From the NCBI GenBank assembly GCA_965602045.1, contig CBFCXR010000019.1, positions 1-24,599 on the forward strand: a stretch of 24,599 bases of DNA. Reading direction: 5' to 3'. The notes beneath the pieces were generated by a model that was not told where the DNA came from, ran no database searches, and saw nothing but the letters and a program-made list of their open reading frames with translations. A program made the position numbers and the translations under genes. This DNA comes from G020354785 sp965602045. GTDB taxonomy: Bacteria; Bacteroidota; Bacteroidia; Bacteroidales; UBA10428. Below, in pieces: positions 1 to 7,909 of this stretch (position 1 is its first letter; each line of letters begins with the position of its first letter).

Positions 1-438
1 TTAATTAATATAGCAAAAAAGAAATATTATAAGGCTGTTAATAATTTCAACAAAGTACTTGAATTAGAAATGTCTGTAGATCAATACAAAGTTTATCTTA
101 ACCGGGGAGTAGCAAATCTGAATTTACAGGAATTTAATTTGGCAATTGAAGATTTAACGAAATCTATCGAACTAAATAATGCAAATGCCAGTGCATATCA
201 TAGCAGAGGTATGGTTTACTACGAACTTGAAGATTACGAGTCAGCAGTTGATAATTTTATGCAGGCTATAGATTTAAGTCAGGATAATCCTGTTACATTT
301 TTCAACCTTGGTATGTCGTATTATCGTTTGGAAGATAAAGAAAGTGCCTGTCCACATTTTCATAAAGCTTGTTCAATGGGAGACAAAAATGCATGTAGAA
401 TGGCTTTTGGGGAATGTTCTAAAAGTCTGCCCAGGTAA
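1..438 (+). CDS. TPR-repeat protein, 5' end outside window
   Basis: The frame is open from base 1, so the gene begins upstream; the ATG at base 70 is internal, because the 23 codons before it also read as TPR helix (ending KVLELEM). At least three tetratricopeptide units are visible, with the usual small and aromatic positions, for example YKVYLNRGVANLNLQEFNLA, ASAYHSRGMVYYELEDYESA and VTFFNLGMSYYRLEDKESA. The C-terminus is cysteine-containing and Sel1-like (ACPHFHKACSMGDKNACRMA). TPR units are protein-protein interaction scaffolds and no catalytic motif is present. The partner cannot be deduced. The cellular location is unknown because the N-terminus is missing. The next gene begins 83 bases downstream behind its own promoter candidate, so cotranscription is uncertain. 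Confidence 0.85.
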   Translation, partial: LINIAKKKYYKAVNNFNKVLELEMSVDQYKVYLNRGVANLNLQEFNLAIEDLTKSIELNNANASAYHSRGMVYYELEDYESAVDNFMQAIDLSQDNPVTFFNLGMSYYRLEDKESACPHFHKACSMGDKNACRMAFGECSKSLPR

Positions 439-493
439 AGCATATTATTTCCTTTTATATTACAAAAACAGTATATCTATATCAAAAAAGTTA

Positions 494-501
494 TAAATTT
501 G
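494..501 (+). promoter_or_regulatory. Candidate Bacteroidota -7 element (TAAATTTG)
   Basis: TAAATTTG matches the TAnnTTTG -7 consensus of the Bacteroidota primary sigma factor and ends 20 bases before the ATG of the glycosyltransferase gene at 522. No TTTG-like -33 element is visible about 19 bases upstream. In such AT-rich DNA chance matches are likely. Confidence 0.35.
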
Positions 502-521
502 ATTTCTTTGTTAAATGATTC

Positions 522-2480
522 ATGGACCTTTCTATAATAATAGTAAATTATAATGTAAAGTATTTCCTTGAGCAGTGTTTACATTCTGTTCTGAAATCAT
601 CCAGAAATATTAAATCTGAAATATTTGTTGTTGACAATAATTCTGTTGATGGATCATGTTCTATGGTCAAGGAGAAGTTTCCCGAATTAACTTTAATTGA
701 AAATAAGGAAAACGTTGGCTTTGCAAGGGCAAATAATCAGGCTATAAAAAAGGCATCAGGACAATATATTCTTATATTAAATCCTGACACAGTTGTGGAA
801 GAAGATACAATTGAAAAATGCCTCGAATTTATGAATAATAATCGGGATGCCGGAAGTCTGGGTGTTAAGATGATTGATGGTAAAGGAAATTTTCTGCCTG
901 AATCCAAACGATCATTACCAACACCAACTGTAGCATTTTATAAAATTTTTGGATTATCGGCATTGTTTCCCAAATCTAAAAGGTTTGGCCAGTATCATCT
1001 TGGATTCCTTGATAAAGAAGAAATTCATGAAGTAGATGTTCTGCCGGGAGCATTTGTTCTAATCAGAAAAAAGATAATGGATCAGATAGGATTATTAGAT
1101 GAAGATTTCTTTATGTATGGAGAAGATATTGATTTATCTTACCGGATTAAATTGGCTGGTTTTAAGAATTACTACTTCCCAAAAACAACTATAATTCACT
1201 ATAAGGGTGAGAGCACAAAAAAAAGCAGTATAAACTATGTTATAGTATTTTATAATGCTATGATAATCTTCGCCAAAAAGCATTTTTCAAAGAAAAATGC
1301 AAGTTTTTTCAGCTTTTTAATAAATATAGCTATTTACTTTCGTGCAATATTTGCTATTCTTCGCCGAACAGTTATTAAAACAATAAATCCTGTATTAAAT
1401 GCTTTGCTGATATATTTGGGTTATTATTTATTCTCACCTGTGTGGGGGAGAATAATTGAACGCAACTATCCTGATCAATATCTTAATTTAATAGTTCCTT
1501 CCTATATTTTAATATGGATAATATCAATATTTTTATCAGGGGGTTATGAAAAGTTTGTAAAAATCGGGGCATTGATTAGAGGTACTATTTTTGGCACATT
1601 TTTTATTTTAGTTGTTTATGCATTGCTACCTGAAAATTTCAGGTTTTCAAGAGCCTTAATACTTTTAGGAACAATATGGGCACTTATCTCAATTATTGGT
1701 ATAAGACTATTACTATATTCTTTCAGCAGCAAATTCTTCAAGTTTGAAATCTTCAGGAAAAGACGGAGAATAATAATTATCGGGGATAAAAAAGAAAGTG
1801 ACCGGGTATATTCTATTCTTAAACAGACACAAATAAAACCTGAATTAATAGGTATAGTTAATCCAAGTGAAAAAATCAAAAAAACTGAATTTATCGGTAA
1901 TATAAGTCAAATAAAAGATATTATTGAAATTAACAAAGTTGAAGAATTAATATTTTGTGCAAAAGACATAACTTCTCATAGTATTATTAAAACAATGCTT
2001 CAATTCACTGATACAAATATTGATTTTAAAATCGTACCTCCTGAGAGTCTTTCAATCATTGGAAGCAATTCCATTGATACAGCAGGCGATTTATATGTTT
2101 TAAATTTCAATGCGATTTCAAGAAGTCTTAACAGACGTAAAAAACGCATATTTGATATAGGTACTTCAATAATATTTGTCATATTCAGTCCTTTCTTTGT
2201 TTTTTTTGTCAAAAATCCCTTTCGATATTTTCTGAATATTTTTGCCGTAATGATCGGCATTTATTCGTTTGTTGGGTATTATGGAACAGTCGGGGGAAGG
2301 CACACTAATCTGCCATATTTGAAAAAAGCAGTTTTATCTCCATTAGACGGCCTTAACCGCAAAATTGACAATAATATTTTGATAGAAAAAATCAATATGT
2401 TGTATGCAAAAGACTATAAGATTATTAATGACTTGTCTATAGTTATTAAAGGCCTTAAAAACCTGGGGAGAAAAATTTAA
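522..2480 (+). CDS. GT2 glycosyltransferase fused to degenerate WbaP-like half
   Basis: Residues 1-250 are a GT-A family-2 glycosyltransferase of the rhamnosyltransferase-like type: N-terminal LSIIIVNYN, VVDNNSVDG, the NPDT metal/nucleotide motif (residues 87-90) and MYGEDIDLSYR with acidic pair E201/D202. Residues about 260-400 hold roughly five hydrophobic segments. A Rossmann-like CoA_binding_3-type region follows (RRRIIIIGD at 414-422), then KKRIFDI (540-546), the signature that opens the catalytic domain of polyprenyl-phosphate glycosylphosphotransferases. The central catalytic stretch of that domain, including its Asp-Glu dyad, is absent: the sequence passes almost directly to YSFVGYY and LPYLKKAVLSP, resembling the family's C-terminal SLVGPRP/LPxLKPG part. 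The GT2 half should transfer sugar from a nucleotide donor at the cytoplasmic face. The second half is probably a membrane scaffold rather than an active phosphosugar transferase. Its likely role is surface polysaccharide or glycan synthesis. Substrate is unknown. Confidence 0.85.
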   Translation: MDLSIIIVNYNVKYFLEQCLHSVLKSSRNIKSEIFVVDNNSVDGSCSMVKEKFPELTLIENKENVGFARANNQAIKKASGQYILILNPDTVVEEDTIEKCLEFMNNNRDAGSLGVKMIDGKGNFLPESKRSLPTPTVAFYKIFGLSALFPKSKRFGQYHLGFLDKEEIHEVDVLPGAFVLIRKKIMDQIGLLDEDFFMYGEDIDLSYRIKLAGFKNYYFPKTTIIHYKGESTKKSSINYVIVFYNAMIIFAKKHFSKKNASFFSFLINIAIYFRAIFAILRRTVIKTINPVLNALLIYLGYYLFSPVWGRIIERNYPDQYLNLIVPSYILIWIISIFLSGGYEKFVKIGALIRGTIFGTFFILVVYALLPENFRFSRALILLGTIWALISIIGIRLLLYSFSSKFFKFEIFRKRRRIIIIGDKKESDRVYSILKQTQIKPELIGIVNPSEKIKKTEFIGNISQIKDIIEINKVEELIFCAKDITSHSIIKTMLQFTDTNIDFKIVPPESLSIIGSNSIDTAGDLYVLNFNAISRSLNRRKKRIFDIGTSIIFVIFSPFFVFFVKNPFRYFLNIFAVMIGIYSFVGYYGTVGGRHTNLPYLKKAVLSPLDGLNRKIDNNILIEKINMLYAKDYKIINDLSIVIKGLKNLGRKI

Positions 2481-2692
2481 AATATATTAGTTTTTAACAA
2501 TTTTTCCATATCAGTAGTATTACTAATACCCTCTTTTAACTCTTTATTAATCTTACAATTTAGATATGTCCGGAAGTAATATTTCAGCTATTGTTAAGAA
2601 TAATTTTGTGTTACTGTCCATAAATGTTTTAAACACTTACCTAATAGTTTTATATATTTATTTTTTAATAGATTAGGGTCTAAGTAATTATC

Positions 2693-2723
2693 TTTAGTTA
2701 TTAGAAATTTATTGTTAAATTTG
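2693..2723 (+). promoter_or_regulatory. Candidate promoter for the paralogue array
   Basis: TTTA at 2693-2696, a 19-base spacer and TAAATTTG at 2716-2723 resemble the Bacteroidota TTTG-N19-TAnnTTTG promoter with one mismatch in the -33 box. The -7 box ends 20 bases before the ATG at 2744. The rest of the 2481-2743 gap is AT-rich; I see no convincing gene or RNA in it. Confidence 0.45.
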
Positions 2724-2743
2724 TTTTATAACATGAAAAATTA

Positions 2744-5620
2744 ATGAGAAATACTAAGTTTTTCTTACCGCAAATAACAATATTACTACTAGTAATATTA
2801 TTAACTTCAGAAACTAATGGTCAAAAATCACCGGACCTTAAGGAAATGTTCCTTGAAGCTGAATCTTATTTCTTATTCGAAGAATATAAAGATGCTCTTC
2901 CTCTTTATCAAATATTGCTAGAAAAAGATCCTGATAATGACAACTTAAATTATAAGATAGGTATATGCTATCTGAATGATCCTTATTTAAAAGATAGATC
3001 TATTGACTTTTTGGAAAAGGCTATAAAAAATATTAATCCAAAATATAAACAAAATTCATTTAAAGAACGAAAAGCCCCTGCAGAGGCATTATATTTTCTC
3101 GGGAGAGCTTACAGGATCAATAACAGACTTAAAGATGCAATATCCAAATTTAAAGAATTTTTAGATATACTTAATCCCGAGATATACGATGTTGATTTGG
3201 TTAAAGAACAAATACAAGCATCTAAAAACGCTTTGAGATTAAGAATAAGGCCCGTATTTTATATTTCAGAAAATCTTGGTGACATAATAAATACTCCATT
3301 TTCGGAGATCAATCCTGTTATCTCAGGTGATGAATCCACACTGGTTTTTACTAAAAAGTTAAGATTTTATGATGCAGTATTTTATTCTAAAAAAGTCGCC
3401 GGAGAATGGTCATATCCAATAAATCTTACTCCCCAGTTTGGATTGGATGGTAACTCTTATACTACAGGATTATCATATAAAGGTGATGAAATATATGTGT
3501 ATAGAAGCGATGGTTATGATGGTAATATTTATGTTAGTAAATTAATTGAAGATACATGGTCAAAGCTTGAAAAGCTAAATGAAAACATCAATACTAAATA
3601 TTGGGAGTCTCATGCATCCCTATCCTCTGATGGGAAAACATTATATTTTACAAGTAACCGTAAAGGCGGATATGGTGGGCTTGATATTTACAAATCAGAA
3701 AAAACCGGTAGGGGAAATTGGGGCCCGCCCGTAAACCTGGGAAATGTTGTCAATACAAAATATAATGAAGAAACTCCATTTATAACCAGTGATGATAAAG
3801 CCCTGTATTTCAGTTCCTTTGGGCATTTTAATATTGGAGATTATGACATTTTCTACAGTACAATTTCAGGCAACGGCACATTCAATAAACCTGTAAATAT
3901 TGGTTATCCGATTAATACCATGGGTGATGATTTATTCTATGTTCCTGTCGGAGATGGCCGATATGGATACTATTCAATGTATGATCCTGATAATGTTTAT
4001 GGTTTGAATGACATTTTTAAATTCGAGGTCTTCTCTGAGAGACACCCTAGAAAATTTACAATTAAGGGTAATACGAGAAAGAGCAATGACCTGAATGTTA
4101 ACTATGATAATATTAAAATAAAACTAATAAATAATAATACCCAGGAAACTGTTGCTGAAACAATAGTAAATAATGATGGTACATATACGTTGAATACTAT
4201 TCAGGGTAATTATATCATAGTTCTGGAAGGAGATGGAATAAAAAATACTTCCCATGATCTGGCAATACCGATAAATAATCCTGATAATGTAATTGCTTAC
4301 GTATCAGATATTTTACCTGAAGATAAAGTCTTAATCCAGGAAGAGGTTAAAGATATAAAAAAGCCTGAAATATCAATTAAAAAAAGTCTGTATGAAGTTA
4401 CCTCTGATAATACCATCCCAATAAAGTTAAATTTAAAAAGAAATACAAAGCTGCTTATTGAGGTATATGATGATGGAGAATTACTAAAATCGGAAGAGTT
4501 TAATGTAGTAAGAAAAAAATTCGTTTATAACTTCAGACCTAACGAAGGAACTAATATGTTAAAATTTGTTTTAACTGATAATAGCGGTAATACAAATACT
4601 CAAAGCGTAACAATTAATTATACTCCTGCAATAATAGAAGTACCGGTAAGTGCTGACGATGAAGTTAAAGAAAAATATGAAAAAGATGAATTTAAAGAAA
4701 TCATAGGATTTGCAGAAGGGGATTTAAAGAAATATCTTGAGAATACTGATTGGAAAAAAGTCAAAATCAAAGATGAATATGAGTTATATAATTTCCTGAT
4801 TGATAAACAATCAGAAGGGAACTACAGTATCCATGATGTAGATAAGTTATTTATTGATTATATTTCATCGGGCCTCGATGTTGACTTTATTTATCATAGT
4901 CTGCTTTTTGTTTCAGACGGAGAACTTAAAAAAGTCTTAACAGACTTAAACCTTCAAAAAGAAAATATTCAAACATCCGGAGAGTTATTAGACTATTTAT
5001 GGAAACAAACTATAGACAGCGACAATTCCAGAGAACAATTAGTAGAATTATTAACTGCCGTAAAAAGGGACTCTTATGAAAATATTGAACTATTTCTAAG
5101 GTATCTTGAAAAGAGTGCTACTGGAAATCTTAAAGCAGTTATTCAAGAACTTGATATAAGAGAAAAAAAGATATTAACATATACAAATTTGGTATACTAT
5201 TTAATTTCAAAAGCACCACTTGGAAATTACAGTAGAGAATCTGTATACCAATTGCTGCTCGATATAATATCTCCTGAGAATACTGAAACTTTTTTAGATT
5301 TGCTGAAGCAGAATGCCGGCAGTGAAATTAATGAAGCGCTGAATAATATTGATTTAAATAATTTTTCAACCCCTCTTGAATTAATTAAATATATAATCGG
5401 GCACTCTGATAACTATTCATTTGATGAAACTGATATTATAGATCTTCTCTTAAAAATTGTTTTTATGAAAGATCTTGATATCGGGAATTTAGACCCGGAT
5501 ATTACGATAACGAATAAAAAAGCAAGTTCAAAATTGAAATTAGCTGCTGCTATTACAGCTGGAATAATAATAATATTACTATTAATTGCTATAATCCGGA
5601 AGAAGAAAAAAAAGACATAG
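2744..5620 (+). CDS. TPR-PD40 envelope protein 1, helical repeats and membrane anchor
   Basis: First and longest of five paralogues (958 aa). A signal peptide (residues 1-26) is followed by Gln at 27. TPR-like helices occupy about 30-165 and a PD40/WD40-like beta-propeller about 189-427, with blade motifs such as DGKTLYFTSNRKGGYGGLDI and ALYFSSFGH. Residues about 437-530 look like a carboxypeptidase-regulatory/CNA-B beta-sandwich (NNDGTYTL), and about 535-635 like an Ig-type domain (NEGTNMLKFVLTDNSGN). Four tandem helical repeats of about 67 residues start at L661, L728, L796 and I862. A single hydrophobic helix (about 933-951) followed by RKKKKKT ends the protein. This suggests a periplasmic body held by a C-terminal inner-membrane helix, unlike the OmpA or SPOR ends of its neighbours. 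The gene overlaps a three-codon leader ORF. The next paralogue starts 22 bases after its stop, suggesting one operon. No enzymatic motif is seen; a structural or scaffold role is inferred. Confidence 0.85.
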   Translation: MRNTKFFLPQITILLLVILLTSETNGQKSPDLKEMFLEAESYFLFEEYKDALPLYQILLEKDPDNDNLNYKIGICYLNDPYLKDRSIDFLEKAIKNINPKYKQNSFKERKAPAEALYFLGRAYRINNRLKDAISKFKEFLDILNPEIYDVDLVKEQIQASKNALRLRIRPVFYISENLGDIINTPFSEINPVISGDESTLVFTKKLRFYDAVFYSKKVAGEWSYPINLTPQFGLDGNSYTTGLSYKGDEIYVYRSDGYDGNIYVSKLIEDTWSKLEKLNENINTKYWESHASLSSDGKTLYFTSNRKGGYGGLDIYKSEKTGRGNWGPPVNLGNVVNTKYNEETPFITSDDKALYFSSFGHFNIGDYDIFYSTISGNGTFNKPVNIGYPINTMGDDLFYVPVGDGRYGYYSMYDPDNVYGLNDIFKFEVFSERHPRKFTIKGNTRKSNDLNVNYDNIKIKLINNNTQETVAETIVNNDGTYTLNTIQGNYIIVLEGDGIKNTSHDLAIPINNPDNVIAYVSDILPEDKVLIQEEVKDIKKPEISIKKSLYEVTSDNTIPIKLNLKRNTKLLIEVYDDGELLKSEEFNVVRKKFVYNFRPNEGTNMLKFVLTDNSGNTNTQSVTINYTPAIIEVPVSADDEVKEKYEKDEFKEIIGFAEGDLKKYLENTDWKKVKIKDEYELYNFLIDKQSEGNYSIHDVDKLFIDYISSGLDVDFIYHSLLFVSDGELKKVLTDLNLQKENIQTSGELLDYLWKQTIDSDNSREQLVELLTAVKRDSYENIELFLRYLEKSATGNLKAVIQELDIREKKILTYTNLVYYLISKAPLGNYSRESVYQLLLDIISPENTETFLDLLKQNAGSEINEALNNIDLNNFSTPLELIKYIIGHSDNYSFDETDIIDLLLKIVFMKDLDIGNLDPDITITNKKASSKLKLAAAITAGIIIILLLIAIIRKKKKKT
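4724..5476 (+). repeat. Four tandem ~67-residue helical protein repeats
   Basis: These are repeats at protein level inside the first paralogue, beginning at L661, L728, L796 and I862 (intervals 67, 68 and 66 residues). Shared features are an opening LKxxL helix (LKKYLE, LKKVLT, LKAVIQ, INEALN), D/N plus W/L/I a few residues later (NTDW, DLNL, ELDI, NIDL), a second helix ending in a hydrophobic pair (ELYNFLI, ELLDYLW, NLVYYLI, ELIKYII), an NYS or similar turn (GNYS, GNYS, DNYS in units 1, 3 and 4), and a third helix (LFIDYI, LVELLT, LLLDII, IDLLLK). The last unit is shortened. I do not recognise the family. Confidence 0.7.
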
Positions 5621-5642
5621 TAGCTAACAATACCTACCACAT

Positions 5643-7661
5643 ATGGTTAAATTATTCACTTTTTATAAAAAAAGTACTATCTCAATAGTTTTTTCTTTCA
5701 TGTTTTTTCCCTTGTTTTGTCAGCTCTGGCCTTCAAATGAAGATATCTATAAGGAGGCTGAAGATTATCTCCTTGAAGAAGAGTATAATGAAGCCCTGCC
5801 TCTTTATCTGATGCTCCTGGAAAAAGGTTATAATACAGCAAATATAAAATTTAAAATTGGTGAATGTTACATACATACGCCCGGACAAAAATTGAAAGCT
5901 TTATCATATTTAGAAGAATCTTCAAAAGAGGCATCGAAGAAATACAAGGGTACCAAGCTTGAAGAGGACAGGGCTCCTGTAAGTTCAGTATTTCTTCTTG
6001 CTGTGGCATACCGGCTTAATAACAAATTCGATAAGGCTATTGAAACATTTAAAATTGTGAAAGATTTCATGCATCCGGAAGATGTGGAAAACAGGAGAAT
6101 AATCGATATGCATATGAACCGTTGTATAAATGCTATTGAATTAACTAATGCTCCGATTAATATTAAGAAAACCAAACTTGATAATATAATTAACTCAGCT
6201 TTTTCAAATTATAATCCTTTGCTAACTGCAGACGAATCAGTAATAGTATACATGGACAAGTTGAAATTTTATGATGCAATAATGCAATCGACTATGAATA
6301 ATGGATATTGGACTAACCCTGTAAATTTAACTCCAAAAACAAAATCAGATGGAGAATTCTATGTTGTTGGGATATCAAGTGATGGGAAGAAACTGCTTTT
6401 CAATTCATTTAATCCTTTAACCAATGGTGACATTTACCAGTCTGCTTTTGAAAATAGAAAATGGTCAAGGATAACCAAATTGAACGAAAATATTAATTCT
6501 AAATTTAATGAAACTCATGCCAGTTTATCAAACGATGGCAATGTTCTATATTTTACAAGCAGCAGGAGGGGGGGATATGGAGGCCTGGATATTTACAAAT
6601 CGGAACTGGATGAAAATGGAGATTGGGGCTCTGCAGTAAATCTGGGCCCGATAATAAACTCGCCGTATAATGAAGAGTCCCCTTTTATTACAACTGATGG
6701 AAAAAGAATTTATTTTAGCTCACAAGGACACTATAATATGGGAGGATATGACTTGTTTTATTCAGAATTATCTGAATCGGGTACATGGATGCATCCTGCA
6801 AATATCGGATTTCCTATAAATACATCTGATGATGATTTATTCTTTTATCCTGTCGGAGATGGCACTACAGGATATCATTCAAAATTCACCGGTAGTGATA
6901 ATAACGATCAGGATATTTTTAAATATGAAATTATTACGATTGCAGATCCGGTAAAATTTAATATAAGCGGAAAAGTAGATATCCCTGATAGTGTTGAATA
7001 TGAATTAAATAGTGTATCAGTAACTTTTGTTGATCTGCAGAAAAATGATACTTTAATAACTAAATACTGTAATAGTGAAGGGGAATATGATTATAAAATA
7101 CCCTCAGGAGAATATGAATTAACCTTTAGTACCGAAGGAAGACAATTTTATAGCAGAAAAATTACTATCCCATTAAATTTCCCGGAAGAAGAACTAATAG
7201 TTAATACAAATCTGGAAATGCAATTAATTGTTGAAGAAGAAGTATTATTAATTGCAGAAAAAGATACATTTTTTATTGATGATATATTTTACGGATTCGA
7301 CAGCTATTCTTTAAATGAGGATGCCATTACTTTTTTGGATAAGCTAACAAAATTACTGACTGAATACCCTAAAATAATAATCCGTATATACGGTTTCACT
7401 GATTCTATAGGCAGTAGTGAATATAATCAATTTTTATCTGAGAGACGGGCAAGTTCAGTTGGAAGCTACCTGGAAGGAAAAGGTATTACAAATGACCGTA
7501 TTACTATTAAGGGATTTGGTGAAACGAAGCATATAGCTATTAATTCAAGCTCTGAAGGCAGAAAAATTAATCGACGCGTTGAGACAGAAATTGTTGACTC
7601 CGATAATAACTTTATATTAATCCGCAGTTTTATTGTGCCTGATAATTTAGCTGTAGAATAA
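5643..7661 (+). CDS. PorE-like TPR-PD40-regulatory domain-OmpA protein
   Basis: Second paralogue (672 aa). The N-terminal hydrophobic export signal ends around FPLFCQ. TPR helices lie at about 28-165, a PD40 propeller at about 190-432 (YFTSSRRGGYGGLDI, IYFSSQGHYNMGGYD), a CNA-B/carboxypeptidase-regulatory-like sandwich at about 440-525 (NSEGEYDYKIPSGEY), and an OmpA C-terminal domain at about 550-655. The OmpA domain keeps the peptidoglycan-binding pair D587 (GFTDS) and R602 (LSERRAS), 15 residues apart as in OmpA of Acinetobacter, plus a C-terminal GRKINRRVE. The usual GHTD is GFTD here. This order (TPR, propeller, regulatory fold, OmpA) is that described for PorE, a peptidoglycan-binding accessory of the type IX secretion system. 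No PorP or PorKLMN gene is nearby, so orthology is not claimed. The protein is probably periplasmic and peptidoglycan-bound. A run of seven G (6568-6574) lies in the propeller. Confidence 0.88.
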   Translation: MVKLFTFYKKSTISIVFSFMFFPLFCQLWPSNEDIYKEAEDYLLEEEYNEALPLYLMLLEKGYNTANIKFKIGECYIHTPGQKLKALSYLEESSKEASKKYKGTKLEEDRAPVSSVFLLAVAYRLNNKFDKAIETFKIVKDFMHPEDVENRRIIDMHMNRCINAIELTNAPINIKKTKLDNIINSAFSNYNPLLTADESVIVYMDKLKFYDAIMQSTMNNGYWTNPVNLTPKTKSDGEFYVVGISSDGKKLLFNSFNPLTNGDIYQSAFENRKWSRITKLNENINSKFNETHASLSNDGNVLYFTSSRRGGYGGLDIYKSELDENGDWGSAVNLGPIINSPYNEESPFITTDGKRIYFSSQGHYNMGGYDLFYSELSESGTWMHPANIGFPINTSDDDLFFYPVGDGTTGYHSKFTGSDNNDQDIFKYEIITIADPVKFNISGKVDIPDSVEYELNSVSVTFVDLQKNDTLITKYCNSEGEYDYKIPSGEYELTFSTEGRQFYSRKITIPLNFPEEELIVNTNLEMQLIVEEEVLLIAEKDTFFIDDIFYGFDSYSLNEDAITFLDKLTKLLTEYPKIIIRIYGFTDSIGSSEYNQFLSERRASSVGSYLEGKGITNDRITIKGFGETKHIAINSSSEGRKINRRVETEIVDSDNNFILIRSFIVPDNLAVE

Positions 7662-7700
7662 CTTCATATTATATTTTGGCTGCTTTCTTTTAACCGCTTC

Positions 7701-7724
7701 ATAAATATTTGTTTTAATATTTAT
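7701..7724 (+). terminator. AT-only hairpin after paralogue 2, possible terminator
   Basis: ATAAATATT (7701-7709) and AATATTTAT (7716-7724) are perfect 9-bp inverted arms around a six-base loop (TGTTTT), 40 bases after the stop at 7661. A weaker hairpin follows (CACTT-AAA-AAGTG, 7729-7741). The stem has no G-C pair and no T tract follows directly, so termination is only one possibility. Confidence 0.35.
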
Positions 7725-7757
7725 ACAGCACTTAAAAAGTGTGGCAATCATTAAAGT

Positions 7758-7773
7758 TTGATTTGAAAATCAA
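7758..7773. repeat. 16-bp palindrome, operator-like
   Basis: TTGATTTGAAAATCAA has perfect 7-bp arms (TTGATTT / AAATCAA) around GA. It lies 137 bases before the ATG of paralogue 3 and could be a dimeric regulator site or a small hairpin. The same heptamer half-site recurs, in opposite arrangement, in the inverted repeat at 13781-13813. Confidence 0.35.
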
Positions 7774-7875
7774 CGTAAATAAATTTTTTTTCTTTAATTT
7801 TAGTAAATTTATATAAGGTTATAAAATGTTAATGCCTAATTATATAATTTAAACTCTCTGTATCGCTATTATTTT

Positions 7876-7883
7876 TAAATTTG
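7876..7883 (+). promoter_or_regulatory. Candidate -7 element for paralogues 3-4
   Basis: TAAATTTG matches TAnnTTTG and ends 26 bases before the ATG at 7910. No -33 TTTG stands at the expected spacing, so this is a weak call. Confidence 0.35.
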
Positions 7884-7909
7884 TCTTAAAAATTAAATAC
7901 TTACTCTAT

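Noticed and set aside
2566..2676. A 36-codon plus-strand ORF (MSGSNISAIVKNN...) with a hydrophobic second half, in the gap before the first paralogue
   Set aside because: It is short, has no recognisable motif, and such ORFs arise often by chance in AT-rich DNA. A small membrane protein cannot be excluded but is not supported.
5867..6175. A 102-codon open frame on the minus strand inside paralogue 2
   Set aside because: It lies wholly antisense to a well-supported coding region and its translation shows no domain-like pattern.
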